The position numbers were made by a program, and so were the translations under genes. Of a stretch of 64,000 nucleotides of DNA, positions 23,304-34,119 are shown piece after piece; positions within the stretch are counted from its first letter, which is position 1, and every line of letters begins with the position of its first letter. Source of the stretch: Stropharia rugosoannulata (lineage: Eukaryota; Basidiomycota; Agaricomycetes; Agaricales; Strophariaceae); assembly GCA_028532985.1 (NCBI GenBank), contig JANCIK010000004.1, positions 3,100,001 through 3,164,000 of the forward strand, read 5' to 3'. Under the pieces are notes generated by a model. It made no database searches, was not told where the DNA came from, and saw only the letters and a list, made by a program, of their open reading frames with translations.

Positions 23304-26300
23304 GCGGCGTGCCCTCGTTCGCGCGTGGCAGTCGTTATAGTGTACTGTCGGTAGAGCCCTGCGAATCTATTTCTGTTCCAGACCTACCTTCACGACTGCC
23401 TGACACGCCTAAATCCCCTGCTCCCAAGTCTCACTCCATTGCTGCGTTACGCATCCAGGCCCGTGCTCGCCGCTGGGAGCGCGCACTTCCCTCTCATTAC
23501 ACCATTGCCGCTACTCCGAGTCCCAACTCCCTTCACCTTCCAGTGGAGATCGAGACCACGGACACGGGCCAGCGTTTTCGCCTCAGGCCCCTGGTTGACT
23601 GCGGCGCTGACCAGTGCTTCATCAGTCGCAAATCGTCCAGCAGCACAAGCTGACGGAACGCCCTCTCTTGGTCCCCATTCCAGTCCACAACGTTGACGGT
23701 TCACTCAATGAAGACGGCTCTATCACGTCCATTGTGGAGCTCATCCTTCGCTACAAGGACCACACTGAACGCGCCGTCTTCCCCGTCACCAACCTCGGAC
23801 GTCAGGATATGATTCTGGGCCACACTTGGCTTCGAGAACACAACCCTGAAGTGGACTGGATCACTGGAGAGGTGAAGATGTCACGGTGCCCACGCCGGTG
23901 CTCCACGTGCCGTGATGAGATCCGTGCGGAGAAGTCTAAGCTTCGCGCAGAGATCAGAGCGGTAGAGACCTGTACCCAGGGCCCTATGCCCCTCCTTATG
24001 GAGCTGGAGGACGATGACGACGAAGTCCCCGAGATGGAGTTGGAGGAAGTTGAACCGCTGCCTGCTCCTAAGGACGCTTGCAGCTTACTAGAGGCCCTCC
24101 ACTCTGTCTGGGAGGACGACGACAACCGGCTGTTTGCGGCGTCGTTACCCCCCGAGTCCCAGTTCATTCAGTCTACCTCCACCGTGTCCCAGCGGCTCGC
24201 AGAAGCCTTTGCGTCCAACTCTGGACAGAAGGACTTCCGCGACGACGTTCCTAACCATTTGCATGACTTCAAGGACGTCTTCTCAAAGGAGTCCTTTGAT
24301 GTCTTGCCAGAATGTCGACCTTGGGATCACGCCATTGAACTGGAACTCGGAGCAACACCCAGCAACTGCAAGGTGTATCCTATGACGCTTCCTGAGCAGA
24401 AGGAACTAGATGCGTTCTTACAGGAGAACCTCGCCACTGGCCGTATTCGTCCCTCTAAGTCTCCGATGGCGTCTCCTGTCTTCTTTATCAAGAAGAAGGA
24501 CGGGTCATTGCGCCTCATCCAGGACTACCGTGTGCTGAACGCCATGACCATCAAGAACCGCTACCCGCTTCCTCTCGTCTCTGACCTCATCCAACAACTC
24601 CGTGGTGCCAGCTACTTCACCAAGCTTGACGTGCGGTGGGGGTACAACAATGTGCGCATCAAGGAGGGAGATGAGTGGAAGGCAGCGTTCCGAACAAACC
24701 GCGGTCTGTTCGAGCCTACGGTTATGTTCTTTGGTCTCACCAACTCGCCTGCAACGTTCCAGACCATGATGAACGAGATATTCAACGACCTCATTTTCGA
24801 GGGCATTGTCTGTGTCTACCTTGACGATATCCTCATCTACACCAAGACCCTCGAGGAACATCGTCGGGTGACATGTCTGGTCATGGAGCGTCTGCGACTC
24901 CACCGGTTGTATCTCAAGCCGGAGAAGTGCGAGTTTGAGAAGCGTCGCATTGAGTATCTGGGGCTCATCATCTCGGAAGGTCAGGTGGAGATGGACCGGT
25001 CAAGATTGCAGGTGTAGCAGAGTGGCGGTTCCCAAGTCACGCAAGGAGGTACAGAGCTTCTTGGGCTTCGTCAACTTCTATCGCCGCTTCATCGAGGACT
25101 TCTCTCACCATGCCCGTCCGCTTTTTGAGCTGACGCGTAAGGATACTCCTGGTCGTGGTCCTCTGATGCTCAGGCCGCCTTTGATATGTTGCGTACTGCG
25201 GTGACTTCGCTCCCATCCTGGCTTTCCTCGTGACGACCTGCCCTACCGCGTTGAGGCAGACTCCTCGGACTTTGCTACTGGTGCTGTGCTCTCTCAGCAG
25301 TCGCGTGAAGATGGGAAATGGCACCCTGTCGCCTATTACTCCAAGAGCCTCAGTCCCGTCCAGCGTAACTACGAGATCCATGACAAGGAGATGCTAGCGG
25401 TCATTCGAGCCCTGGAGGAGTGGAGACACTTCCTTGAAGGTGCAGCTCATCCGGTGGAGATCTGGACAGACCACAAGAATCTGGAGTACTTCATGACGGC
25501 CAAAAAGCTTAACCGCAGACAGGCCCGCTGGTCCTCTACCTCTCCCGCTTCGACTTCACGCTCCGCCACCGCCCTGGCCGTTCCATGGGGAAACCTGATG
25601 CCCTCTCGCGACGAGCTGATCATGGAGACGGCGCTGGGGATAATGCTGAGATGACACTCCTCAAGCCCGCCTTCTTTGCTATCCGGGCGCTCGAGGCGGT
25701 GGAGCTGGTGGGCGAGGAGAAGGACTTGTTGCACGAGATCCGGAAGGGAAACCGTCAGGGAAACATGAGGAGATGGTGGCGAAGGCAGCAAAGGGTTTGT
25801 TGAGCAGTGGGGCCCGTTCTGTGCGATCCTCGGAGTGGAGGATGCAAGATGGTCTCCTCAGCTTCCGGGATAAGATCTACGCCCCAACGACCCTGATCTC
25901 CGCCGCCGTATTGTCTCCTTACACCACGACACCAAGGTGGCTGGTCATGCTGGACGTTGGAAGACACTGGAGTTAGTATCGCGCAACTACTGGTGGCCCC
26001 AGATGTCTCGGTACATTGGACAGTACTGCAAGACCTGTGACCTCTGTATTCGCACCAAGATCCAGCGTCACCGCCCGGTTGGTGAGCTTCATCCTCTCCC
26101 TATCCCTGAGCAGCGCTGGGCGGTTATCAGTGTGGACTTCATCGTGGAACTCCTCTCTCCAATGGACATGACGCCATCATGAACGTGATAGACTCAGTCT
26201 CCAAGCGCGGTCACTTTATCCCAACGACTACCACTGTTAGTGCACTTGGAGCGGCCCGGCTCTATCTCCGTTATGTCTGGCGCCACCATGGTCTCCCTCG

Positions 26301-27273
26301 GATAGTCCTCTCGGATCGTGGGCCTCAGTTCATTGCCGAGTTCACTAGAGAGCTTTACCGGTTGTTGGGAATCCGCCTGGCGACGTCCACTGCCTACCAC
26401 CCCCAATCTGATGGTCAGACGGAGCGCGTTAACATGGAGTTGGAACAGTACTTGCGGACCTTCGTGAATGAGCGTCAGGACGACTGGGAGGATCTCTTGC
26501 CTCTGGCCGAGTTCCAGTACAACAACCATGTCCACGCCTCCACCCAGCATACACCTTTCATGCTCGACACTGGACGACACCCTCGGATGGGCTTTGAACC
26601 TCATGAAGCTCCATCGTCTCTGGAGACTGTGAATGAGTTCAAGGAGCGGATGGCTAGTACATTGGAAGAAGCCAAGTCAGCGCTGGCTAAGGCCAAAGAT
26701 GACATGGCTCGCTTCTACAACCGGCGACGTGACCCTCTCCCGGTGTACAAACCAGGTGACAAGGTCTACCTGGATGCGTCAGACATCCGTACCTCCCGTC
26801 CCTCCAAGAAGTTGTCCCACCGTCTCCTGGGCCCGTATACGGTCGAGGCTGCTGTTGGATCTCATGCCTACCGTCTCAAACTCCCAGTTTCTCTCAAGCG
26901 TCTCCACCCTGTCTTCCCTGTTGTCAAGCTCACGCCCTGTCTCCCTGACCCTATTCCGGGCCGCATTGCAGCGCCTCCTCCGGAACCTGAGCTGGTGGAT
27001 AACGAGCTGGAGTACGAGGTTGAGGCCATCCTCAACAGCCGCATCCATCGAAACAGGCTTCAGTTCCTCGTCAAATGGAAGGGGTATGGGTATGAGGAGA
27101 ACTCCTGGGAGCATGCGGAAGACGTCTTCTCACCTCAGCTGGTGGCCAAGTTCTACCGGGAACATCCTGATGCTCCGCGGGTTATTGGCTCCCTGGCAAT
27201 TGAGCCTGGACGGTATAGAACAGTCAATGGTGGCGAGTGGATCACCTTGCCACGCCGGGACGCCGTGTCTTGA
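23300..27273 (+). pseudogene. pol: pol of the Ty3 element (PR-RT-RH-IN-chromodomain)
   Basis: Protease with DCGADQCFIS in place of the common D-S/T-G-A and MILGHTWL later; reverse transcriptase with KLDVRWGYNN and the catalytic YLDDILIYT; RNase H with [17 protein letters not shown]; integrase with an HHCC zinc region (HDTKVAGHAG, CKTCDLCIRTK), the core Asp of DRGPQF and STAYHPQSDGQTERVN; then a chromodomain (YEVEAILNSRIHRNRLQFLV, WKGYGYEENSWEH) at about 27011-27120. Frame breaks occur near 23634, 25006, 25155, 25205, 25535, 25760, 25880 and 26150, each about one base, at short homopolymer runs. The final frame stops at 27273 just before the polypurine tract. Confidence 0.92.
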
Positions 27274-27281
27274 AGGGGGGG
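27272..27281 (+). promoter_or_regulatory. polypurine tract of the Ty3 element
   Basis: GAAGGGGGGG lies 3 bp before the 3' LTR, the expected primer site for plus-strand DNA synthesis. Confidence 0.8.
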
Positions 27282-27284
27282 TGA

Positions 27285-27747
27285 TGTAAGGGGACGCTGT
27301 GCGTCACCCTTTATTTTTATTCATTTCGTCTTCCTTCACTTTCTTTTATTTTATTTTATTTTTATTTCTTACGCCGCGCGCAGCCCGTGCAGTGTACACT
27401 ATGCTCTGCAGTGTGTACTGTGCACAGGCGCGCGCGGTTTACATCATGTGACGTACTGATGGGACACGTCCATCATGTGTTGTGCATATGATGTATGATG
27501 CACATCACATGAGGACGTGATGTGGTGGCTTCTTGTGGCGGATCAACTGTATAGTTTATTCTCACGCATCAATCAACGCTTCTATTATGTACTGTGGCGC
27601 CCAGCAGCGGGTTTCCTTAGGCTTTTGTCTTCGGAATCCCTCTGCTAGGTGCGCTTCTATTGTATTTATAGTTTACAGCTTAATAAACTTCGGAATCCCT
27701 CTGCTAGGTCTCGTGTGAGCTCGACACTGCGCAGAGTCGCCCTTACA
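27285..27747 (+). repeat. 3' LTR of the Ty3 element
   Basis: 463 bp; no difference from the 5' LTR was found by eye. It is followed by the AAGGC duplication at 27748-27752. Confidence 0.95.
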
Positions 27748-27799
27748 AAGGCCTCCATTCGCCACCTTGTCCGATTGCGCAAGCGTAAGGGTATGTTGT

Positions 27800-29342
27800 T
27801 TACCTACATGAGGAAGGATGAGCTCCTTTGAATGACGCTGCAAATACTATTGGTAGAAACCATGCATTGCTGTAATTGATACATTGTTGTATTTGATATA
27901 TTGAATGCGCAGACACAATGTCTCTCCTCGGTGCCCTCAAGACCGCTTTCATGCTCTGCGGCGCGTCTCCGTCCGTATTCGCTTTTGTGTGGGTGTGAGT
28001 GTGCGAGGGAACATCAGCAGGAGCGGAAGTGGGCGTGCTCAACGGCGTGCTTGAGGGCGGATCCGCCACGCCGGCAGGCGGGAATGTTATACTCCTTGGT
28101 GTCGGTGTCGGTGCGCTCTCAGTGCTCTCGCTCTCGCTCGCCAAGGCGCCATGTTCAGTCGTACCGGTGCCAAGCTCGGCTCCAATGCTAGCGTCCACAG
28201 GAATGGGCGGATCCAAAGACAACGCATCCAAAGACGACGAAGACGACGAAGACGCAGACACAGACACAGGCGCTGGCGCGCCAGATCTATACGAAGCAAC
28301 GGGTTAGCACGTCGTGTAGAAGATATATAGAAAAAAGAGGCGACGTACCCCGATACAGACGTGTTGGACTCGGGCTCGGACTTGGGACAACGCAGATACG
28401 CGCACAGTGTCCAACACAGATGCGGACGCAGGGCCTGACACGGAGTTATTGACCGCTACGGCGGACCCTGACATGCTGGACAGTAGGACGGACGCGGGCA
28501 CAAACGCCACAGACGCAGAGGCAGACAGGAGTCTTGCCCACCCTCTCCGTCTCCAGGTTGCATCCCGTCCTCGCCTTGGCGTACTTCACGTCCACCTGCT
28601 CCACTCTCTCGCTCGCTCGCACCCTCGCCCTCACCTACATCCTGTTCGCCTTTGCGTACTTCGTGCTCGCCCTCGCCGAGTTGTTAATATCAAGCTCGTC
28701 GATTCTATGGCGGAGGGCAGCGTCAGCCGTGCGCGGGGCCTTGCTCGCCTCGGAGTGGGACTGGTGGTTCATGAGGATGGCGCGGAGCAGCACGGCGCTG
28801 AGGAACAGCGAGGACGTCTATGCGCGGGGTAGCGTTAGTTGTTAGCAGCTTAGGGGTGGGAGAGAAAAAAGAACAAACGGACCTGATCGTCCTTCTCTGC
28901 GAGCAGCCACTCCTCGAGCTCCTTGTAGAGCGCCGAGACCTCTTCTACGGAGCACTTTTTGGCGGCGATGCGCGAGACCTTGTCTTCGAGACAGCGGACT
29001 TCGGGGCGCGTTCGTGCGGGTACGGGAGCCTGGAGGTTGGGAATAGGGAAGGGGCCGCTGGAGAAATGCAGGGGCGGGGTCTGCGAGGGGGACTGAAGCC
29101 TGTGTACGTGCGGCGGAGGAAGGGGGAAAGTCAAGGCGGACGGGGCGGAGACCGTCACGGGCAAATGCATCGCGGCAGAATGGGCAGGCGGGAGCGAGGC
29201 GTGCGGGGGTCTTCTCGACTATAGTGTGTGCGCAGGGTGCGCAGAGGACGTGACCGCAGGGGATGGAGTGGGGGAGGTGGGCGGGGGCGTACTCCTCCGC
29301 GCAGGCTTCGCAACCTGCGGACCCGGGCGTCAGTGTCAGCAT
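27800..29342 (-). CDS. RING-finger protein (C3HC4 type), passenger gene
   Basis: Probable E3 ubiquitin ligase. ATG at 29340-29342 starts MLTLTPGSAG, followed by a RING: CEAC, IPCGHVLCAPC and CPFCRDAF, the C3HC4 ligand spacing. A second conserved block, CLEDKVSRIAAKKCSVEEV, lies about 100 aa later but in a different frame; no intron of compatible phase was found, so a frame break near 29100 is likely. An intron (GTCCGT...CATAG, from 28882) then leads to SLFLSAVLLRAILMNHQSHS. The minus-strand continuation to 27800 is Ser/Pro-rich and of uncertain extent. GC content and codon use are higher than in the flanking element genes. It lies inside the 22.5-kb element, right of the Ty3 insertion. Confidence 0.6.
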
Positions 29343-30900
29343 AATGTGCAGTGCGTTGGCTTTGACAGCGGACAGCGGGGGGCGGGTTGGGTCGCGCAGT
29401 GCAGCGCAGCGAACGGGCGGAGGGCAGTGGCTTGGGCGATGAGCTGCAGGTCGAAGGGCATCCGTCGCGCGCCTCGTCCTCGCCGTCGACATCTATCGCG
29501 TCTGCGCAGCGGCGTGCTCTCTTCCCATGGGCGTGAGTGTTGGAGCGGGCAAGCAGGCCGGGCATGAGCTTTATTTTGAGGGGCTACTTGTGGGGCTTTT
29601 GTGGCGGGGTGCGGGCGAGAAGGGGGAGGCAGAGGACGGGGAGGACGGGGAGGAGGCAGCCTAGTGCATGCTAAGCGCTGTCATCGTCGTCGTTGGGGGC
29701 GATCAGCGTGCAGGGGCTGGAAGGGGGTGCACTGGGCGGGATCAACGGGGGTGATAGCAGTGGGTCGTCATTGAGCGTCCTGTAGAAGATGGCGGAATGG
29801 CGGAGTTTGAATTGGCGCTGGATAGGCGCACCGGAAGTTGCTTGAGCTGCGAGCGTGCATCGACAATGCAGCACGCCTTGAGTAGTATCTAATGATATAT
29901 ATTTAGCCTCTTTTCTACATGGCCTGTCCCTGAGGTTAAAATAATTAGTCAGACCAGGAGAGAATATGTAGAATTTATTGAGAACTTACCTTGTGAGTAG
30001 ATGAATTGGAAGTAAACAAGAAGTGAAGTCTGAGCAAGATTCAAGGGAGTAGAACAAAGTAGAAAAGAAAAGAAAAGACCTCCTCCGGAACTGCCAGCTG
30101 GACTCAGCTCGGGCGATTTTTGGAGGAGGGTAGTCTGAGAAATGCAAGCATGCAGGTTTCTATTAGATTTATGGGAGAGCGCTTGGGATTGGGAAGGCGT
30201 CCTGTTTATCCAAGTCAAAGCAAGCTGCCTCGCAGAACTCCGCGTATGGCGACCCGCAATGGCTGGAGGAGTTGCAGTGGCTATCATGTAAATTAAAAGA
30301 AAAGAAGTGTACGGGAGACATCTAAGTACTTATTAAACAAAGTCACATGTTATGATATAATTGCACCATGCGCATCACGCGTCAAAAATTCCTATGTGCG
30401 GTGTGCGCCTTGCCTGGGCTCTTGAGCTAGCTGCTAGGCATCCAAGCCTCCTCCGACTACGGCCTCAGCCTAACACGCCATCTCCACCTCCTCCAGGCTG
30501 TACCAGGGCCAGCTCTTCTAAGCTCCCCCAACCTCCAGGAAGGGGCATTCCCAACCTCTATGACCCTTCTGTCCAAGCAGATGAGTGTCTCACTGCAGCG
30601 GGCAAGCTTCTCCTTAATGTGAGAGCCCATATCCAGCCAGACTTGCTTTTGTGATTAGATCATTAGAAGTTGCATTAGCACCGTACATACATAATTAAAA
30701 GATACATGATTTTCCAGATGACTGATGTGGGAGCAAAAGAAAGCAATTGTCAGTGAAGGAGTCGCCATAAGCAGGCCACAAGAAGGAAGCGCTGGCTCGG
30801 AAGCAGCCAGGCATCCTGCACGAAAATTTTGCAGCATAAACCGCAAGGCTATGTCTAATGTAAAGAAGAAAAACAAAGTAAAAAAAGAGTCCTAGCTCAG
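29343..30900. other. low-information region within the element
   Basis: About 1.5 kb: a GC-rich part continues to about 29880, then AT-rich sequence. Frames at 29949-30287 (-) and 30361-30654 (+) are Pro/Ser-rich, lack recognisable motifs and are probably chance. No terminal repeat of another element was seen. Confidence 0.4.
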
Positions 30901-32776
30901 CTAGTAAGAAAGCTCCAGCTGGCCCTGCTCAACACCCATTGACTCGGGGTCAGCATGTGCGGACTGGAGACTGACCCTCGCCCTCTTGATGGCATCTTCT
31001 CGGTCATCGAGGTCTTCAGGCTCCTCTTCTTCTTCTAGCTTCCTCTTGAGGGAAGCTTTAACCTTATCTGCCCCGTCCTGGCGCTCAGTGCACTTTCTAA
31101 CAGCATCAACAATCGCAGAGAACTTGATTCGTGCATAGACCTGGTTGGGCCTAAAGCCAGGGGGAACTTGCAGGAACACCTGGCCTATCTTCAGCACCAT
31201 GCAGTCGTCAGGGCCTACTTTCGCGTTGGGGCCAAAGATCTGGAGATAAATAAATCAGTGGGGTGAAAATACAGCCATGAGAAGATGCACCTCAACAGAA
31301 GTGCTTCCAGCCTTCCAAGTAGAAATGACTCCCCCTTTGCGGCGAACACTGAAGGAATACTCAGTGGCCAGGCCAGTATTTGGGCTGTCGTTGTGTCCAC
31401 CATCTGTCCTCCTGAGAACGCCGCACTGACTTGCGGTGACGCCACTCTTGTCTTCATCAACATAATCCCTCAAAGTCCACAGAGACAAAATAATCCGCTT
31501 TAGTATGCGACCGGAGTAATAGGGGTCAACTTCTGCCTGACCAGGGGTGGCCTGGGAGGGCTCATCGTCATCCTTGGGAGATTCAAGCTCCTCAGAGGAA
31601 GATGCTGAGGAAGGAGAAGATGTTGAGGAAGCTCTTGACAAGGAGGATTCTGACGAGCCCGAAGAAATGCGCCGGGAAGACTGACTCAAAGGTTGCGAAG
31701 AGTCCTGAGAAGGCGGTGGGTTGGGGGCTTTTAAAGGTGGGTCGGAGGGCTGTGAAGGCGAGGCCTTTTTGGGAGGGTACTTGTACTTGATGTCAACACC
31801 AATGGCCAGAGACACGCGGCCGTCTGAAGCTGCCACCCAACGGCCACAATCATGGCGCAGTTTACTTGGCGACTCAGCACAAGCAATCTCCCACACAATT
31901 CTAGGGTATGAGTTTGCTTTTGCAGCGTCGAGCTCCTTCACGTCGTCACTCTTTATCATGAGAACAGGGTCGTACATGCCAAAGTCAGGCATCTTGGTTG
32001 TCTGGTCCAGAAGTTTGACGCTGGCAGAACCATGGTAATCCAGGTTGGGCAAGGCGTTGTACTGCTTAGTGAGCGACTCGAACACCACTGGAATGGATAT
32101 TTCGTGAGGGAAGAGTGGAAGTTTGACGAGCAAGTCTTTGGTGACATGATTGTACTGCAGTCTAGTAGGGCATAGAAATGGTGATCAATGCCCGGAAATG
32201 TGTGTAGCAAAGCATACTTACTTCAGATACTTGCATTGTGAGGATACCACCAGCTTGTTGAAAACATCCTCAGAGACATTGTGGATGGTAGCCTCCGAGC
32301 CGCGGAGCTGAGAGGCAATGGCGTCGGCAACAGCTTTGTGAACTGGAGAATCATCCCCAAAAATGGGCAGCGGTTCTTTATCAACTGGCTCTGGGAGCGG
32401 AGGGGGTTCAAATTCAGGGAAAGGGGTTTTGCCCTTGTCAAGAAACTCCCCGTGAAGATCGGCTCTGAAGGATGCTGGTCCCTCACCTGCACTATCTGTG
32501 CTATCCGACTGAACAAAAGGGTTAGCCTGTGCTACCTGCTAGATTCTGAGGGCTTCAACTTGCCTGTGATCTTATTCTAGACTCCCTAAAACGACCTGTG
32601 ACCAGATCGCCGGATAGCCCTGCTGAGAGGACCCTAGGAGGGCTGCGAATTCTGGCCCGCCCACTTGGAGTCGGCTGACGAAAAACAGGTGGAGATGCGA
32701 ATGAATTTGAAGAAACCGTGGCACGACGGTCGGCTGGGGAGCCTCCGATCCCTGGCGGAATACGAAAAGGCTGCAT
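30901..32776 (-). CDS. PD-(D/E)XK nuclease-like protein, passenger gene
   Basis: The start MQPFRIPPGIGG at 32776 opens a Pro/Ser-rich leader, spliced to an acidic/proline exon (ANPFVQSDSTDS), then the core domain, then a C-terminal exon. Introns with GTAAGT/GTGCAT donors and CTAG/CCAG acceptors keep one frame throughout. The core reads KMPDFGMYDP, then PRIVWEIACAES, LRHDCGRW and VSLAIGVDIKY. A Pro-Asp pair, then a Glu in a buried strand, then a helix with a polar face is the arrangement of Uma2/PD-(D/E)XK-like domains; catalytic identity is inference. A long Ser-rich insert and a conserved-looking C-terminal block (ILSLWTLRDYV, KIGQVFLQVPPGF) follow, ending in a KRKLEEEEE-type basic/acidic tail. 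The frame is intact, which suggests the gene is functional or recently so. Confidence 0.65.
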
Positions 32777-33520
32777 GCATGCCAGCGCCTGAGGGGAAGA
32801 ATAGTAGGTAGTAGGAGCAGGCTGGTGGAACTGAAGGATGAAAAAAGTCAAGGGTGTTTATATAACAGGCTCCGCCGCGGTGCTGAAGGGTGCTGACAAG
32901 TCTTGCTAGTTTAAAAATAGTTTCTGGTCAAGGGTAATAGATAGTAGTATCCATCATACTCCATAGCCTAGCTTGCAGACTTATCGATCCACTGGCACTT
33001 CTGTGCTCCTCATGGGATGTTGTTTTTCTTTTTTTGTAGCACATACATACTAATCACTTCACTTAAGCCACTACCGCTGCAACGCAGCCGAGTACAGTCG
33101 CCACCACATGAGCAGTGGGGCTGCACAGAAGTACTTCGAATGGATAAGGTGCTAATTTGCCTCTGTTGCATAATTATAATTGAACTAGTGTTGGTGGAGT
33201 TGCATGATGGCGCTGAATAAATGGTAAATCCCCACCAGGTACCGAGTCCCAGGAGTCTGGGACTTGGATGAGATATAAACCCACTGATCTTCATTGGGAT
33301 TTAGAAGGTCATTTTCCATGAAGTCCCAGGGCTGCTCCACCTCTAACCCCTCTCCTTGGGAAATTGAGAAGTTCAAGCACAAGGACGGCAACATATCTGA
33401 CTTTCCATCAATCCAAGAATGCAGCAGCCCATCCAGATCACTCAGTCCGTCTGATATGCCAGGTATTTCCCACTGCAGTATTTCCATTTTGTTATTCGAA
33501 ACTAATGCGCACATCAACAT
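32777..33520. other. intergenic within the element
   Basis: Promoter side of the PD-(D/E)XK-like gene. A minus-strand open frame at 33185-33544 overlaps the small plus-strand frame to the right; which of the two, if either, is real is not decided by the sequence. Confidence 0.4.
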
Positions 33521-33908
33521 GACCCCAGACTCAGAGTTGGGCAAGGTAGAGACTTCTAGGGCTCAGCATCGGGCGCCCGGGCTTGGCCATGCCAATCTTT
33601 CAAACAATTTAGCAGTGAGATATAGAATGTTATCAAACCAACTCACCTGTGCTAACTTCCTGCTCCATACGAAGGCGCAGAAGCCATTGCTAGGAAAGAG
33701 AAGCAGGCTTGAAACAAATCAAGAAGCTAGTAACAAGCCCCATTTCCAGAAGAAAAGACGCACAGCAGCTTCCACCACAGTGGATTCCAAGTTGACTAGG
33801 CTCAAAACAGAAGTAGATAACATTAGCAGGGAGATTAAGGAGATCATGCGACTCCTGAAACATGTTGACCAAAAATTAGCCCTTGTCGTTCAGGAGCAAG
33901 ATATGTAG
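33521..33908 (+). CDS. small basic coiled-coil ORF in the element
   Basis: ATG 33521 opens a frame of about 129 aa with a basic middle (GKRSRLE, KKRRTAAS), which could be a nuclear localisation signal, and a heptad-like C-terminus (LTRLKTEVDNISREIKEIM, then LLKHVDQKLALV) typical of a dimerising coiled coil. The frame is also open upstream to 33294. No family was recognised. It sits between the PD-(D/E)XK-like and DUF6698 genes and runs toward the latter's 3' end. Codon texture in the C-terminal half is convincing, the N-terminal half is not, and an intron around 33645-33660 is possible. Confidence 0.35.
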
Positions 33909-34119
33909 TAGTAGTCTTACATTTGCATTTTCCACATCAGAATACATTTTGCCGTTTTTTTTCTGAGTATGCGCTCACAGAATGAGTCGAGATGGAGTAT
34001 TAATATCAAATATTTATATTATCATTTAAGAAAGAAGGTTGAACATTGAGTAGTAGCTTCGTAAGTACTAAAGGGAGGACTACATTCTGTGTGTGAACTC
34101 TTCCTAGTCAGGTAGAAAC

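Larger units (their letters stand above)
21544..27747 (+). mobile_element. Ty3/gypsy chromovirus, full length, nested in the Plavaka-type element
   Basis: A 6204-bp LTR retrotransposon with 463-bp LTRs at 21544-22006 and 27285-27747. The two LTRs look identical by eye, begin TGTAAGGG, end CCCTTACA, and are flanked by the 5-bp duplication AAGGC (21539-21543 and 27748-27752). Domain order: gag with a CCHC knuckle, protease, reverse transcriptase, RNase H, integrase, C-terminal chromodomain. That order plus the chromodomain places it among fungal chromoviruses. The coding region is broken by roughly ten one-base frame breaks, which contrasts with the perfect LTRs. It interrupts a small ORF of the surrounding element, so it is younger than that element. 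Confidence 0.95.
21309..27831 (+). pseudogene. small coiled-coil ORF split by a Ty3 element
   Basis: The frame immediately left of the Ty3 element is charged and coiled-coil-like (about 21436-21543, ending YLECK plus two bases). The frame immediately right of the second AAGGC duplication (27753-27831) is basic, ends KDELL and stops. Removing the element and one duplication gives one continuous frame. Upstream, an ATG at 21309 opens a Ser/Pro-rich frame (SIPYGSSPPPIPES) that is offset by one base from the coiled-coil frame near 21430, so a one-base break or an unseen intron exists there. The product is unknown. KDELL at the C-terminus is one residue off an ER retrieval signal and is probably coincidence. 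Confidence 0.5.

Noticed and set aside
24505..24903. Long minus-strand frames through the Ty3 pol region, also 25447-25791 and 26194-26604
   Set aside because: They are antisense shadows of reverse transcriptase, RNase H and integrase.
21544..27747. Repeat-induced point mutation as cause of the Ty3 breaks
   Set aside because: The breaks are one-base indels at homopolymers, not C-to-T changes, and the LTRs show no transitions.
28850..29567. Multiple long frames on both strands in the GC-rich RING region
   Set aside because: High GC content makes stop codons rare; only the frame with the RING ligands and its continuation were kept.
33185..33544. Minus-strand 119-codon frame overlapping the small coiled-coil ORF
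   Set aside because: No family, no splice support and no conserved motif; left undecided and not called.
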